Source: Desulfosalsimonas propionicica
GTDB lineage: Bacteria > Desulfobacterota > Desulfobacteria > Desulfobacterales > Desulfosalsimonadaceae
Length of the DNA: 64,000 bases
Direction of reading: 5' to 3'
Assembly (NCBI RefSeq): GCF_013761005.1
Contig: NZ_JACDUS010000002.1
Location: 310,001-374,000 of the forward strand
Below are positions 36,203 through 45,860 of this stretch, one piece after another; within the stretch, counting starts at the first letter, position 1, and every line of letters begins with the position of its first letter. The position numbers were made by a program, and so were the translations under genes. Under the pieces are notes generated by a model that made no database searches, was not told the origin of the DNA, and saw only the letters and a list, made by a program, of their open reading frames with translations.

Positions 36203-38623
36203 TTAGGGAGACACTGTCAGCTGATCTCCGGGCCGGATAACGGAATCCCCTGTCAAGTCGTTTATTTCCAGCAGCGTGTCAAGCGCGATGTTGTGTCTGC
36301 GGGCAATGGAATACAAGGTATCGTTTTTCTTCACCGTGTATTGCCTGCCCTCGCTCGGGTCAGTCTCCGGCTGATCGAATTCCGGGCCTGTTGGAGACAC
36401 TGTCAGCTGATCTCCGGGCCGAATAACGGACTCCTCTGTCAAGTCGTTTATTTCCAGCAGCGTGTCAAGCGCGATGCTGTGTCTGCGGGCAATGGAATAC
36501 AAGGTATCGTTTTTTTTCACCGTGTATTGCCTGCCCTCGCTCGGGTCAGTCTCCGGCTGATCGGATTCCGGGCCTGTTCCGGTTTCTGGTTTTGCCTCCG
36601 GAAGTCCGTTGGCAGAGCGCGCGTTTTTATTCTGCGGCGGTCCATAAAGCTTGATGGTTTGCTCGGGCACTGCTTGAAACTTTTCTTTGTTGTCCTTGTA
36701 GAATTCAGCGGCTTCATCGGGCGCGGCCATAACCCTGGGCGTTATAAACACAAAAAGGTTGGTCTGGTCCGAGGAATCGGAAAAAGACTTAAACAGCCAT
36801 CCGATCAGCGGCACTCCGCCCAGGCAGGGCACCCGGTACTCGGTTTTTGAAAGGCTTTCGTCAATCAGGCCGCCGATGACCACAGTATTGGTGTCATTGA
36901 CCTCAACCACAGTGTCAATGGTTCGTTTCAGGGTGGTTGGACGAAAATCATCGGTGCTTTCCAGTTTGGTCACTTCCTGGAGCAGCTCCAGGCGGATTTT
37001 GCGATCCTTGTTGATCTGCGGGGTGATTTCCAGCAAAATGCCCACATCCTGATATTCGTAATTGCTGTATTCGGTCTCCCCGCTGGCAGTCCGGGTCAAA
37101 TAGGGAATATTTCTGCCCACCCGGATCTTGGCGGTCTCATTGTCCGTGGTCAGAATTTGGGGCGTGGACAGAATCTGCACGTCCCGGTCCTTTTGATAGG
37201 CCTGGATCATGGCCCGGATCGTGGGAAAAGTGATGCCGCCCACCTCGATGTTTTCACCGAGAATGCCCAGGGAAAAACCGGGCGGAAGCGGAGCGCTGCC
37301 GGAAGAATCGGGAAAGGAAAAATTGTATCCGGCATCACCGCCCATGGCGCCGCCGGAAAAACCCCCGCCGTAAACCCCCTCCCGGTCCTTGTAACTGCCC
37401 TCCCCGCCGGCGATCCACTCAGCACCCAGGCGAAAGGATTTGTCCTTGCTCACCTCCATGATCAGGGCTTCAATATAGACCATGGCCCTCGGCACATCGA
37501 GCTTTTCAATCACGGATTTCAAAACGTCGTAATCGTCTTTTTCCGCCCGGATAATCAGGCTGTTGGTGGCCTGGTCCGCGGTCACTTTCACTGCTTCGGA
37601 TACAATGGGCGCCTGCTTTTTCCCCTCCTGTTGTTCCCGACTTGCGGGCAATTCCTGCAATACGCCCACAAGGTCCTCAGCCTTGGCGTTTTCCAGATAA
37701 TACACATTGATTTTTTCTTTTCCCCTGGGCATTTCCTTGTCAAGGGAGTTTACCAGCTGCCGTACCCGCCCGATGTTGGGCTCGCTGGCCTGGACAATCA
37801 AGAGGTTGGTGCGTCTGTCTGCAACTGCGGTGATGGCTTGCCGGTCCCCCCGGCGGTCTGACCGGGCCTGGCCGAACACGGAATTGATGATTGAGACAAT
37901 GTCTTCGGCATTGGAATGTTCAATGGGAAGCATGAGAATTTCACGTCCGGTGCCGGGCACGTCAATGGCGTCAATAATGCGCATCAGCCGCTTGATATTG
38001 GAGTAGACATCTGTGACAATAAGCATGTTGGTGGGTGCATAGGAGATGATCACGCTGCTTTTGGAAATCAGGGGTGCAAACAGCTGCTTGATCTCATCGG
38101 GACTGGCATATTCCAGCGGAATCAGCTGGGTGACGATTTTGTCCTCGCCGCTGCCGCCTTCCCTTTTCAGCTTGGTTTCAATGCTCATGGTCCGGGCATA
38201 GGGCGCCGGGATGATCTTGGTGATCTCCCCGGCCTCCACCGTGGTATATCCGTGGACATCCAGCACGGATTCAAAAACCCTGTAGGCCTCCTGAACCGAT
38301 ATCCGGGTCGGGGAAATCACGGTAATCTTTCCCTTGACCCGCTGGTCAACAATGAAATTGCGGCCCGTGAGTTCGCTGATAAACTTGATAAACACGCTGA
38401 TATCCACATCATTGAAATCAATGGATACCGAACGCCCCTCCTGTTCCGGGCTTTGGATGCTGTTGGGGCCTGCTTTTTGCTGCGCCTGACTGTTTTGTCC
38501 ATAAGCCGGACAAAAAGCCGCTGACACAAACAACGCAAAGCAGATGGTCAACGCAGCAATGGCTGCCCTGTGAAAAACGTCCATGTCTGCTGCCTTGCCG
38601 GAATGTCGCTGAAACCTGATCAT
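36203..38623 (-). CDS. gspD: Type II secretion secretin GspD with two C-terminal LysM modules
   Basis: The outer-membrane pore of the system. From ATG 38623 (GAGGAA 7 bases upstream) it has 806 residues: a signal peptide (hydrophobic core AAIAALTICFALFVSAA), N0-N3 ring domains (about 50-380), the secretin barrel (about 400-625) and, beyond the usual end, a linker plus two tandem LysM modules (about 683-744 and 745-806). Each has QYTVKKNDTLYSIARRH and IRPGDQLTVSP. The two 62-residue units differ at four positions, so the duplication is recent. A pilotin-binding S-domain is not evident. The GTG at 38647 is an unlikely start. Confidence 0.95.
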   Translation of the reverse strand: MIRFQRHSGKAADMDVFHRAAIAALTICFALFVSAAFCPAYGQNSQAQQKAGPNSIQSPEQEGRSVSIDFNDVDISVFIKFISELTGRNFIVDQRVKGKITVISPTRISVQEAYRVFESVLDVHGYTTVEAGEITKIIPAPYARTMSIETKLKREGGSGEDKIVTQLIPLEYASPDEIKQLFAPLISKSSVIISYAPTNMLIVTDVYSNIKRLMRIIDAIDVPGTGREILMLPIEHSNAEDIVSIINSVFGQARSDRRGDRQAITAVADRRTNLLIVQASEPNIGRVRQLVNSLDKEMPRGKEKINVYYLENAKAEDLVGVLQELPASREQQEGKKQAPIVSEAVKVTADQATNSLIIRAEKDDYDVLKSVIEKLDVPRAMVYIEALIMEVSKDKSFRLGAEWIAGGEGSYKDREGVYGGGFSGGAMGGDAGYNFSFPDSSGSAPLPPGFSLGILGENIEVGGITFPTIRAMIQAYQKDRDVQILSTPQILTTDNETAKIRVGRNIPYLTRTASGETEYSNYEYQDVGILLEITPQINKDRKIRLELLQEVTKLESTDDFRPTTLKRTIDTVVEVNDTNTVVIGGLIDESLSKTEYRVPCLGGVPLIGWLFKSFSDSSDQTNLFVFITPRVMAAPDEAAEFYKDNKEKFQAVPEQTIKLYGPPQNKNARSANGLPEAKPETGTGPESDQPETDPSEGRQYTVKKNDTLYSIARRHSIALDTLLEINDLTEESVIRPGDQLTVSPTGPEFDQPETDPSEGRQYTVKKNDTLYSIARRHNIALDTLLEINDLTGDSVIRPGDQLTVSP
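36206..36577 (-). repeat. Tandem 186-bp duplication encoding the two LysM modules of GspD
   Basis: The last two 62-codon units of gspD (36392-36577 first, 36206-36391 second) are almost identical at DNA level, with shared stretches such as CGGGCAATGGAATACAAGGT. The protein copies differ at only four residues. Confidence 0.95.
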
Positions 38624-38650
38624 GAGCGATTCCTCGTTTTCGGCCACGGG

Positions 38651-39544
38651 TTAATCGATCTGAAAGGAAAGAATCTGGCTGCTGCCGTTGCGTTCAATTT
38701 CCAGTTCAACCTCACCGGAAGATTGCATGTTTTCGTAAAAAGTCATGGCGTCCTCAACTGAGCGGATCTGGCGGCCATTGATGCTTTTGATGATGTCGCC
38801 GCTTTCCAGCCCCATTTCAGAAAAAACCGATTCACTGCGGATGCCGCTGAGCATCAGGCCCCCGGGCCGGCCGTCTTCAAAATAAGGCCTTATGCGCACC
38901 TGGCGCATAAGGGTGCTGACATCCTGCATGGCTTCATCCATTTGCTGGCCGGATATGGATATGGGTTCTTCTGAAACAGAAATGTCTGCGGCTTCAGGGG
39001 CCGGTTGGACTTGTCCGTCAGGCAGGCGGCTGGCTTGATCGGCCAGGTCCTCCATCTCCAGGATTTCATCTTTGCCGTTTACCGTCAAAACGACCCTTTT
39101 GCGCAGAATCATCCTGATCCGGGCCTGATCAATGGTGTCGCCCTCCTGGTAAAGGGCTTGTTTGCTGCCGGATTTTTCCTCAATGACCGCATAGGCTTTT
39201 TCATCCGTGCCTGTGATGGTGCCCCAGAGCCGGAGGTTGAGCCGGGTTTTTTCCAGATTTTCCAGTTCCGCCCCCGCCCGGGCATCCGCCGGGGTTTTTG
39301 CCTGTCCGGTGTGAAACAAATCCTTTTGGGCAATGGCCCCATAATAAGCATAAGCCTGCTGCCGGGGCATCTGGCTGTCCGGGGTGTCCGCCCGGATCCG
39401 GCGATCAAGGATTTCAGGGCGCAAATGACTGTTTGCCGCAAGGTCAAGTCTGGCTGAAACCATGCCGTAAAACAGGTCTGCGCACACAAAAACCGCTGCC
39501 GCCGCAAGCAGCACACGAATGATTTTCAGGATGGTTTTTGTCAT
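38651..39544 (-). CDS. gspC: Type II secretion protein GspC
   Basis: The 297-residue inner-membrane protein connects the secretin to the platform. It has one N-terminal TM segment (IIRVLLAAAAVFVCADLFYG), the HR domain (about 100-160, LRLWGTITGTDEKAYAVIE), and a C-terminal PDZ domain (about 210-297: GLMLSGIRSESVFSEMGLESGDIIKSINGRQI, seen here in parts). It precedes gspD by 27 bases, forming the trans-envelope link. A clear Shine-Dalgarno is lacking. Confidence 0.92.
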   Translation of the reverse strand: MTKTILKIIRVLLAAAAVFVCADLFYGMVSARLDLAANSHLRPEILDRRIRADTPDSQMPRQQAYAYYGAIAQKDLFHTGQAKTPADARAGAELENLEKTRLNLRLWGTITGTDEKAYAVIEEKSGSKQALYQEGDTIDQARIRMILRKRVVLTVNGKDEILEMEDLADQASRLPDGQVQPAPEAADISVSEEPISISGQQMDEAMQDVSTLMRQVRIRPYFEDGRPGGLMLSGIRSESVFSEMGLESGDIIKSINGRQIRSVEDAMTFYENMQSSGEVELEIERNGSSQILSFQID

Positions 39545-39594
39545 ATTCTGATAAACCGCTTAAATATCCATATGTTGTCGCCCCGGCCCTGACA

Positions 39595-40461
39595 TCACCG
39601 GATTTGCCAGGAGGGCTGTTTCAGGGACCCGGCAATGCGAAGCGATATATCCCCGCCGCCTGTAAATTGCTCCGGCAGCAGCCCTTCCATGGCCCTGGCC
39701 AGGGCTGGATGCGGCCGAACCGTGGCGGAAATTTGAATCCGGCTGTTTTCAAACGGCTGGCGAATAAGAATACGGCCGGTGCCATCTCCGGAAAACTGGT
39801 TTCCCTTAAGTTCGATCTGCCGGATATTTACCTGCTGATCCTCAATTTCCAGATTCGTCTCAATGGATTGAAACGTTAATTGTTTTATGCCATAGATCGC
39901 TTCCTGCAAGGCAACCGTGCATTGGCTGGCCGCCAGCTCAATTGTGCCGCTGCCGGCTTGACCGGGAATGCCGCCGGTAAATTCAATGGTTCCGTCCAGG
40001 CTGCCGGAAACCCTATGCCCGCTCATGCTGCGGATCAAAACAATGCTTTCCAGGTCTGCATTTTCAAGCCGGAGATGAAAGGACTTGTCCGCCCCGCTGC
40101 CGCGGGCATCTTCCATGGCCACCCATCCCAGGGCCCGGCCCTCACCCAGGCGGATTGTAAAATCAAGGGCGTCAAAAATGCCCGGCAGTTTCCGATAGGC
40201 CGGAGACACAATTGTGCGGCCGGTTTCCAGGGCATCCATCTCCCGGTAAATCAGGGTGGCTTCATCTATGACCAGACAAGGAGGAAAACCCGGCCTTACC
40301 GATGCAATTTCAAGGGACACGGCATTGTCCGAAGCCTTCCATACCTGATGTTCCAGGTATTTTTTCACTGCCCCGGCCGGGAATAAAAGATAGAGAAACA
40401 CGGCTGCCAGCACGGTAATATAACACATCCAGGCAAGCCGTTTTTTTGATTTTTTCAACAT
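39595..40461 (-). CDS. gspN: Type II secretion protein GspN
   Basis: Accessory GspN-family protein of about 288 residues. It has an N-terminal TM segment (about 9-29, LAWMCYITVLAAVFLYLLFP) and then a beta-rich periplasmic domain with the IRLGEGRALGWVAMED and GSLDGTIEFTGGIPGQAG patterns of this AsmA-like fold. GspN occurs in only some T2SS operons. The GTG at 40476 is an alternative start five codons upstream. It lies between gspM and gspC in the operon. Confidence 0.85.
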   Translation of the reverse strand: MLKKSKKRLAWMCYITVLAAVFLYLLFPAGAVKKYLEHQVWKASDNAVSLEIASVRPGFPPCLVIDEATLIYREMDALETGRTIVSPAYRKLPGIFDALDFTIRLGEGRALGWVAMEDARGSGADKSFHLRLENADLESIVLIRSMSGHRVSGSLDGTIEFTGGIPGQAGSGTIELAASQCTVALQEAIYGIKQLTFQSIETNLEIEDQQVNIRQIELKGNQFSGDGTGRILIRQPFENSRIQISATVRPHPALARAMEGLLPEQFTGGGDISLRIAGSLKQPSWQIR

Positions 40462-40491
40462 GAATAATGCGTCCACTTGGATTGCGGGCTT

Positions 40492-41025
40492 CTATGCATC
40501 CACTGCCTCGGCCTGCAGGACCACGGAAAGCAACCCTTCGGCCTCCCCGGTTTTGGAAATCGCCAACCGGCTGACACGGACCATGTTTTCAGATGTCTCT
40601 ACCTCAAACAGGTAGGATATCAAATCTTTAAGGGTAATATCCTGAAGCTTGAGTTCAACATAGGAAATGGTGGTTCCGGATGTCTCATCGGTTGAGCTGC
40701 TGGGTTTCATATAGGTGATGTATGGCTTCACCCCGGTTTCTCCGGCAACCCGGTCCATGAACGAAAACAGGGTAAACCCCTCCGGTCTGAGGGCATACCG
40801 GTTTTGCGTGTGTTCTGCATTTGCCTGGATCACTTGGTACTGCCGGTACATTTCAATCATTTCCACAAGCGCGGCCTGCCTGGAAGCCAGCTGGTCACGA
40901 AGCTGGCTGCGTTTTTCAAAAACCGGATGCACCAGGATCTCAAAAACCAGGAAAACAGCCACAAATCCGGCACCTGCTGTTACCGCCAGTTTTTCCCTGC
41001 GGTTGAGATTGATCATTTTTTTCAT
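40492..41025 (-). CDS. gspM: Type II secretion protein GspM
   Basis: The 177-residue bitopic inner-membrane protein binds GspL in the assembly platform. It has a short cytoplasmic tail (MKKMINLNRREK), a TM segment (LAVTAGAGFVAVFLVFEILV), a coiled-coil region (about 35-70) and a ferredoxin-like periplasmic domain. Weak conservation is normal for GspM; the call rests on length, topology and position between gspL and gspN. Confidence 0.85.
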   Translation of the reverse strand: MKKMINLNRREKLAVTAGAGFVAVFLVFEILVHPVFEKRSQLRDQLASRQAALVEMIEMYRQYQVIQANAEHTQNRYALRPEGFTLFSFMDRVAGETGVKPYITYMKPSSSTDETSGTTISYVELKLQDITLKDLISYLFEVETSENMVRVSRLAISKTGEAEGLLSVVLQAEAVDA

Positions 41026-41045
41026 CTGCCAGGCGCCTTTGGTCG

Positions 41046-42521
41046 TTAAAGCGGCTCTTTTGCCAGATCCGCCTTAATCCGGAACCGTACGCGATTGGCG
41101 GACTTGTCCATATTGGCGGAGCTGATGGTGATCTGTTTGAAAAATACAGATTTTTCAAGCTGCATTTTTATATCATCAACTGCGTTGAATGTATCCGTGA
41201 GACCGGCGATCTGCACGCTGCTTTGGCCCCGGACAAACCGGGTCAGCACCACATTGATGCTGGCCGGTATCAATTCACTGACATCTTTTAAAATGTCCAC
41301 ATTGCGGATATCCGCCCCATCGTCTCCGGTGAACACGTTCTGTTTTTTTAACCGGGAAATGCCAACTTCCATCTGCTGCACGGGATCAACAATGCGGGTG
41401 ACATCCGGGAAGGCCTGTTGAAATATTTTGGTAATCTGCCTGTCTGTTTGCGCAATGCGATCCTCCATGTGCCGGTTTTCTATGATTGCCTGAATCATCA
41501 GAACCATGAAAACAAAAAAAGCCAGCGCGCCAATGCTGATGATCTCGCTGCGGTTTTCAGCCCAGTATTTCTGCAGCGCATGATGGCTTCGGTTGAACTG
41601 AAAAGGCCGGATGCCGGATGTTTCAATCCCTGCCAGGCTCAGGGCACAGCTGGCCTGCCGGCCGATATCCAAATCTTTGTCTGATAATTGGTAGAGCCGG
41701 GTTTCGGCAGCCAGGTTGAAAAAACGCACTTCCGTTTCCAGGGTCCTGGACAGTTTTTCAGCAAAACTGGTATCGGCTTGATCCGTCCCGGAAACAAAAA
41801 TGCATCCAAGTTCTGGATCTCCGTCATACAGGGTTTCAAAGGAAGCCAGCATTCGTTGGATGCCAGCTGCGATCATATCCGCACATCCGGCTCCATCCGC
41901 GGCTGCGCCTGTGCGAATGGCGCGGATCATGTGAATTTTTCCGTCAACAACCATGCAGGCCGCGGCATTGGAGCCGTCGATGTCAAGCAGCAGAAAATTT
42001 TTCTCCCCGGTCTCCGACAGGCGGGAGACACAAAGGGCTGCAGCCGCAGAACCGATGGTGATCACCCTTGGCGTGAGATCCAATCCCCTGAAAATTTCCT
42101 GAATGGTCTCAAGTTTCCGGGTTTCCACAGCTGCCACGATCAGGTCGGTCTGCTCGGCCTGGCGAACAATGAGAAAATCCGTCTGCAGGGCACTGATTTC
42201 AAACGGCAGGGTGGGCTCCAGTTCAAAATCAAGCACCTGGCGAATTTTTCTGTTGTCTTTAAACGGCACCTGCAGATTGCGGAAAGACACCTCGGAAGCG
42301 GCGACGGAAACAAGACAGCCGGCGCCCTGAGCAGGGATATGGCGGGTCACGGTCTCCATGGCCCAGGCCAGGCGTTTTTCCGGGTTGGCGGCTTCTTCCG
42401 GGGCCTCGTCAAAAGACACGAACTTGTGGGCCTCGATCCGGTTGCCCTTCAGGGCGGTGCGGACCAGCACGGCCCACAGGCCCTGCTTTCTGATATCAAT
42501 GGATAGAATCCGGTTGCTCAT
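41046..42521 (-). CDS. gspL: Type II secretion protein GspL (PilM-like actin fold plus TM)
   Basis: The 491-residue protein has an actin-like N-terminal domain similar to PilM/GspL (SNRILSIDIRKQGLWAVLV and the later LLLDIDGSNAAACMV), followed by one TM segment (about 327-347, IISIGALAFFVFMVLMIQAI) and a periplasmic PilN-like part with a Fimbrial-assembly fold. It is longer than E. coli GspL (about 390-400). It should anchor GspE to the membrane. It ends 21 bases before gspM starts. Confidence 0.9.
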   Translation of the reverse strand: MSNRILSIDIRKQGLWAVLVRTALKGNRIEAHKFVSFDEAPEEAANPEKRLAWAMETVTRHIPAQGAGCLVSVAASEVSFRNLQVPFKDNRKIRQVLDFELEPTLPFEISALQTDFLIVRQAEQTDLIVAAVETRKLETIQEIFRGLDLTPRVITIGSAAAALCVSRLSETGEKNFLLLDIDGSNAAACMVVDGKIHMIRAIRTGAAADGAGCADMIAAGIQRMLASFETLYDGDPELGCIFVSGTDQADTSFAEKLSRTLETEVRFFNLAAETRLYQLSDKDLDIGRQASCALSLAGIETSGIRPFQFNRSHHALQKYWAENRSEIISIGALAFFVFMVLMIQAIIENRHMEDRIAQTDRQITKIFQQAFPDVTRIVDPVQQMEVGISRLKKQNVFTGDDGADIRNVDILKDVSELIPASINVVLTRFVRGQSSVQIAGLTDTFNAVDDIKMQLEKSVFFKQITISSANMDKSANRVRFRIKADLAKEPL

Positions 42522-42598
42522 ATCCGTGTTACGGCATTGGTTTTAAATTTTTTCACAGGCCTTATGCGATTTTCAAGCATTCCTTGACCAAATATATC

Positions 42599-43684
42599 CT
42601 ATTCATACTGCCAGCGCAATACACGGCATTTCCATTTCCCGGATTTTTTCTGCTCCCGCCGCACAATCACCCGGGCGGCCATTGAACTTTGATTATGCCG
42701 GGCTTTGCACCGGATGCGAAACAAATCACTTTTAACCGCCACCAGGGAAGTGTCGATCTCCACCTCTCCCATACCGGGAACCTGCCGGTACCAGGTCGGA
42801 TCGGTCAAATCATAGAGATACTCACCGCCTGAGGATTCCTTGCGAAAAGCGGCCATTTCCGGGGCCAGAAACTCCAGGCCCGTCGGCAGCAGCGCTGCTA
42901 ATACGGGTATTTCTGCAGTGTTGATATTGATCCGGCCGCCATAGGTAAAGTCCTGGGGGTTGTTTGCTGCCGGCGTCAGGCCGTGTACCGTCAGAAAATC
43001 GCCCAGGCCGGCATTTTCATCATCTGCGAAAAATCGTTCCGGGGTGATGTTGCGCACGCGCAGCAGCTCAGACAAATGCCGCACAGGGCCGTTTCTGCAC
43101 TTGTACGGCGGATCCTGGTCGATGTAATGGTCGGATTCCGCACCGCTCAGGCCGGTTATGGCGTCATCGTCGCCGGAATCAATCCAGTCCTTGATCGGAT
43201 TGATGATCATTTCCGGCTCCAAAGGTTCTTTCGCTGTTGCTGTATCGGGTTGATCCTGCTGCTGAAGGAACAATTCAAGAAACCGTAGCCACAATTGCTG
43301 CTGCACAGGGTCAAACTCGCGTCCGGCCGGAAACTCCACCAGGGCGTTGACCTGCATACGGGCGCGTTCATCGGTGATTTCAATTTGCAATTCATCGTCG
43401 TCATATCCGGCCCGGCCAAGATAGCCGCTGATTTTTTCCGGGTCTGCCCAGTCCTCCTGGACAGAATCCACTTCCGTCTGTTCCTTGTCGCGAATCAAAA
43501 TCAGCATGGCCAGGCTGACCCCGGATTCGATCTTTTCCTGCAGAATCTGTCTGTCTCTGCCTGCGCCGCTTCTGCTCAACGAAGCGCCGGTCTGCCGGTT
43601 CAACTCAAAGGCCACGGCAATCAAAACCGTGATAATGCTCAGGGTGATGAGAAGGGCAATGCCGTGATTATTGGCTTTTAACAC
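42599..43684 (-). CDS. gspK: Type II secretion minor pseudopilin GspK
   Basis: Tip minor pseudopilin, about 361 residues. The start is taken as GTG 43684 (AGGGAG about 10 bases upstream), giving MLKANNHGIALLITLSIITV, with a prepilin-type segment and NHG in place of the common G-F/M-T/A-L-I-E; GspK lacks Glu5, as here. The rest is a helical alpha-domain with Ca-binding-type loops (DSGDDDAITGLSG). The longer frame to 43834 adds a sequence with no prepilin peptide and overlaps gspJ heavily. It overlaps the end of gspJ by 17 bases. Confidence 0.88.
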   Translation of the reverse strand: MLKANNHGIALLITLSIITVLIAVAFELNRQTGASLSRSGAGRDRQILQEKIESGVSLAMLILIRDKEQTEVDSVQEDWADPEKISGYLGRAGYDDDELQIEITDERARMQVNALVEFPAGREFDPVQQQLWLRFLELFLQQQDQPDTATAKEPLEPEMIINPIKDWIDSGDDDAITGLSGAESDHYIDQDPPYKCRNGPVRHLSELLRVRNITPERFFADDENAGLGDFLTVHGLTPAANNPQDFTYGGRININTAEIPVLAALLPTGLEFLAPEMAAFRKESSGGEYLYDLTDPTWYRQVPGMGEVEIDTSLVAVKSDLFRIRCKARHNQSSMAARVIVRREQKKSGKWKCRVLRWQYE

Positions 43685-44420
43685 GTTCAAGGGGCTCCCT
43701 GCCAGCCGGTAGAACCACCCGGGTAAGAAAAGGATAATTTCCCTGGTCGGTTTCAATCCTGAAAAAAATTTCAACAGCTGCCGGGGTTGCATAGTCTGTT
43801 GCGTCATCAGACGAATCCCAGGTTTTTCGGTCATTTTTCTTGTGATCGAAATATGTCAGCGCAAACTCCGTAATATGGGTGCAAAGCACCGGCGCGCTGT
43901 CTTCATCCCATTGATCTGCATCCGCGTTCCAGACAAACGGCCGGTCCCCGCGCCTGAGAACATAACCGCGGTCCGGCTCCGGGCTTTTTTCAACAAAATA
44001 CCGGAGTTGCGCAAGGGCGGCAGCGCTTTTCTGCGGGTCTGCGCTGCCCGTGGAAACCGGCAGATGCGCAAAAGCGGCAAACTGCAATCCTGAAAAGGAG
44101 TCTCCGCCCACAAAATCGGTTTGGCCCACAAAGGCATAAGGATCCGGATTCTCTTCGGCGTTCTGCGGGGTGAACAGGGGATAGGGATCGGCATAAGCCG
44201 AGCGCAGATCCGTGCTGATCCGGTGCAGGCAGCCGGCGCCCATTGCAAAGACCCTGTCCCCGTCCTTGATGGCGCCTATCCGGGATATGGCGGCATTCAT
44301 TGCACTGTAGACAATGGTGGCAATCACGGCAAAAATCACAACCGCCATCAACACTTCCAGCAGCGTAAATCCCGATTTTTTCCACATCCCTGGCTGGTTT
44401 TGACGGTAGGACGGATTCAT
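43668..44420 (-). CDS. gspJ: Type II secretion minor pseudopilin GspJ
   Basis: The 250-residue protein has a prepilin leader ending in KKSG before FTLLEVLMAVVIFAVIATIV; cleavage after Gly and Glu5 are both in place. The C-terminal part is beta-rich. The ATG overlaps the gspI stop (ATGA), and its stop region overlaps gspK. It is one of the four minor pseudopilins (H, I, J, K) in the expected order. Confidence 0.92.
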   Translation of the reverse strand: MNPSYRQNQPGMWKKSGFTLLEVLMAVVIFAVIATIVYSAMNAAISRIGAIKDGDRVFAMGAGCLHRISTDLRSAYADPYPLFTPQNAEENPDPYAFVGQTDFVGGDSFSGLQFAAFAHLPVSTGSADPQKSAAALAQLRYFVEKSPEPDRGYVLRRGDRPFVWNADADQWDEDSAPVLCTHITEFALTYFDHKKNDRKTWDSSDDATDYATPAAVEIFFRIETDQGNYPFLTRVVLPAGREPLERVKSQ

Positions 44421-44845
44421 GGCCGCGATTCCTCATTTTTGGCTGAAATCTGCCGGGTGATTTCATAGACAAGCCCCCACGAAGAATGCCGGACAGTGAT
44501 GCCGGCTTCCAGGAAATTGATTTCTCCATTGTCTTCAATGTTGATTTCCCGTGGCTGGACCCGGCTCTGCCAGATATATCCGGGAAAATCCGCGCCGAAA
44601 TCCCCGCTGTCTTCGCCCATAAAAGAATCAGACTCCATCCGGATTTGCGCAACCCGGGACTGGGCCAGAAACGGCGCCACGGAATAGAAGCGCACGGTTT
44701 CATTCATGGAAATGGTCTGGCCCTGAAGGCGGATAATGCTCACAAGGACCGTGGCGATAATGGCCAGGGAAACCAGGACCTCCAGCAGGGTGAAACCGCG
44801 GCCGGCGGTTTGGCCATATCCTATGCCGCAATAATGATCATCCAT
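44417..44845 (-). CDS. gspI: Type II secretion minor pseudopilin GspI
   Basis: The 142-residue protein starts at ATG 44845, overlapping the end of gspH by 8 bases. The prepilin signal is GRGFTLLEVLVSLAIIATVLVS, with Gly-Phe and Glu5 (written here in two runs: GRGFTLLEVL, VSLAIIATVLVS). The C-terminal domain has the short GspI fold. The frame runs back to 45115, but that would swallow most of gspH, and its upstream residues do not resemble pseudopilins. Confidence 0.9.
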   Translation of the reverse strand: MDDHYCGIGYGQTAGRGFTLLEVLVSLAIIATVLVSIIRLQGQTISMNETVRFYSVAPFLAQSRVAQIRMESDSFMGEDSGDFGADFPGYIWQSRVQPREINIEDNGEINFLEAGITVRHSSWGLVYEITRQISAKNEESRP

Positions 44846-45344
44846 GGCTGCCGCCGGTTTTGATATCGGGCAAAAATGGATTGATTTCATAGGAAATGCG
44901 CTTGTTTCCGCGGGTTTGGACATAAATGACAGCCTGGTCCGAATATCCACGGGGATAAAAACGGATATGCGCGGTACCGGCAGATATTCGGTGGTCGCCG
45001 GCAAACACCACCTCAGAGAAACGGTTTGTCCCGGACAGGGATAATCCCTTGGATTTTGCGGCTTCCAGCGCCGGCTCCGCCATGTCATGCCGGCCGGCCC
45101 AGAGCCGGTTTTCATCTACGTCAACAAAGAGGATAAACTGCGTTTGATTTTCAACAGCCTGGTTTTTCAAATCTTTTACCTGAAGCTGCAGCCATGCGGA
45201 AAGTTTTCTGGTACCAGAGGAAAAAAAAGACTCATGGATCCTGGGTACGGCAAAAAACAACATGACACCCAAAAGACTGATCACCACGATCAGCTCTATG
45301 AGTGTAAAGGCATGGTCATTTTTTGCGGGCAAAAAGGATCTCAA
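44838..45344 (-). CDS. gspH: Type II secretion minor pseudopilin GspH
   Basis: The 168-residue protein has a prepilin-type N-terminus: residues 1-12 end in HA, then FTLIELIVVISLLGVMLFFA; Glu5 is present, and the residue before the Phe is Ala instead of Gly, a tolerated variant. The start is a TTG at 45344 with no good ribosome site, so the precise start is uncertain. It is the second gene of the operon, between gspG and gspI. Confidence 0.85.
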   Translation of the reverse strand: MRSFLPAKNDHAFTLIELIVVISLLGVMLFFAVPRIHESFFSSGTRKLSAWLQLQVKDLKNQAVENQTQFILFVDVDENRLWAGRHDMAEPALEAAKSKGLSLSGTNRFSEVVFAGDHRISAGTAHIRFYPRGYSDQAVIYVQTRGNKRISYEINPFLPDIKTGGSHG

Positions 45345-45386
45345 CTGTAAGGCTGCTGAAACGCTTGAAATAAAGGATTATCCGGT

Positions 45387-45860
45387 CTATTCAATTTCCC
45401 AGCTCCGGATATCGGCATTGTCTCCCTCGCCTCCGGGCTCCCCGTCAGCACCGTAGGAGATAATATCATAGTCATCATGGGTACCGGGGCTGAGATAGAC
45501 ATAATCATTCCCCCATGGATCCTTTGCGATTTTGCCCTTTTCAAGGTATCCGCCTTCCCGCCATCCTTTGGCCGGGGGCCCGGCGTCAGGGGGTTCAACC
45601 AGGGCTTCAAGGCCCTGCTCCGTGGTGGGATAGTGTCCGTTATCGAGTTTATAAAGCTTCAGTGCGGTTTCAAGGGCCTGGATATCGATTCTGGCCTTGA
45701 GCTGCTTGGCCTGCTCCGGCCGGCCCATAATTCTTGGGACCATATAGACAGCCAGGATACTTAATATAACGATGACCACCATGAGTTCAATAAGGGTAAA
45801 CCCGCCGGATGTCGGGGACGGCTTGCGGGCGGGGGCTGTGGCTGCGGAAAAAATCTTCAT
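45387..45860 (-). CDS. gspG: Type II secretion major pseudopilin GspG
   Basis: The 157-residue major pseudopilin. The prepilin segment is [18 protein letters not shown]; the calcium-binding C-terminal loop ([18 protein letters not shown]... [15 protein letters not shown], split in parts) is typical of GspG. The mature part includes the [11 protein letters not shown] helix. It is the first gene of the leftward operon, so the promoter lies in 45861-46080. The start ATG has AAGG about 10 bases upstream. Confidence 0.96.
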   Translation of the reverse strand: MKIFSAATAPARKPSPTSGGFTLIELMVVIVILSILAVYMVPRIMGRPEQAKQLKARIDIQALETALKLYKLDNGHYPTTEQGLEALVEPPDAGPPAKGWREGGYLEKGKIAKDPWGNDYVYLSPGTHDDYDIISYGADGEPGGEGDNADIRSWEIE

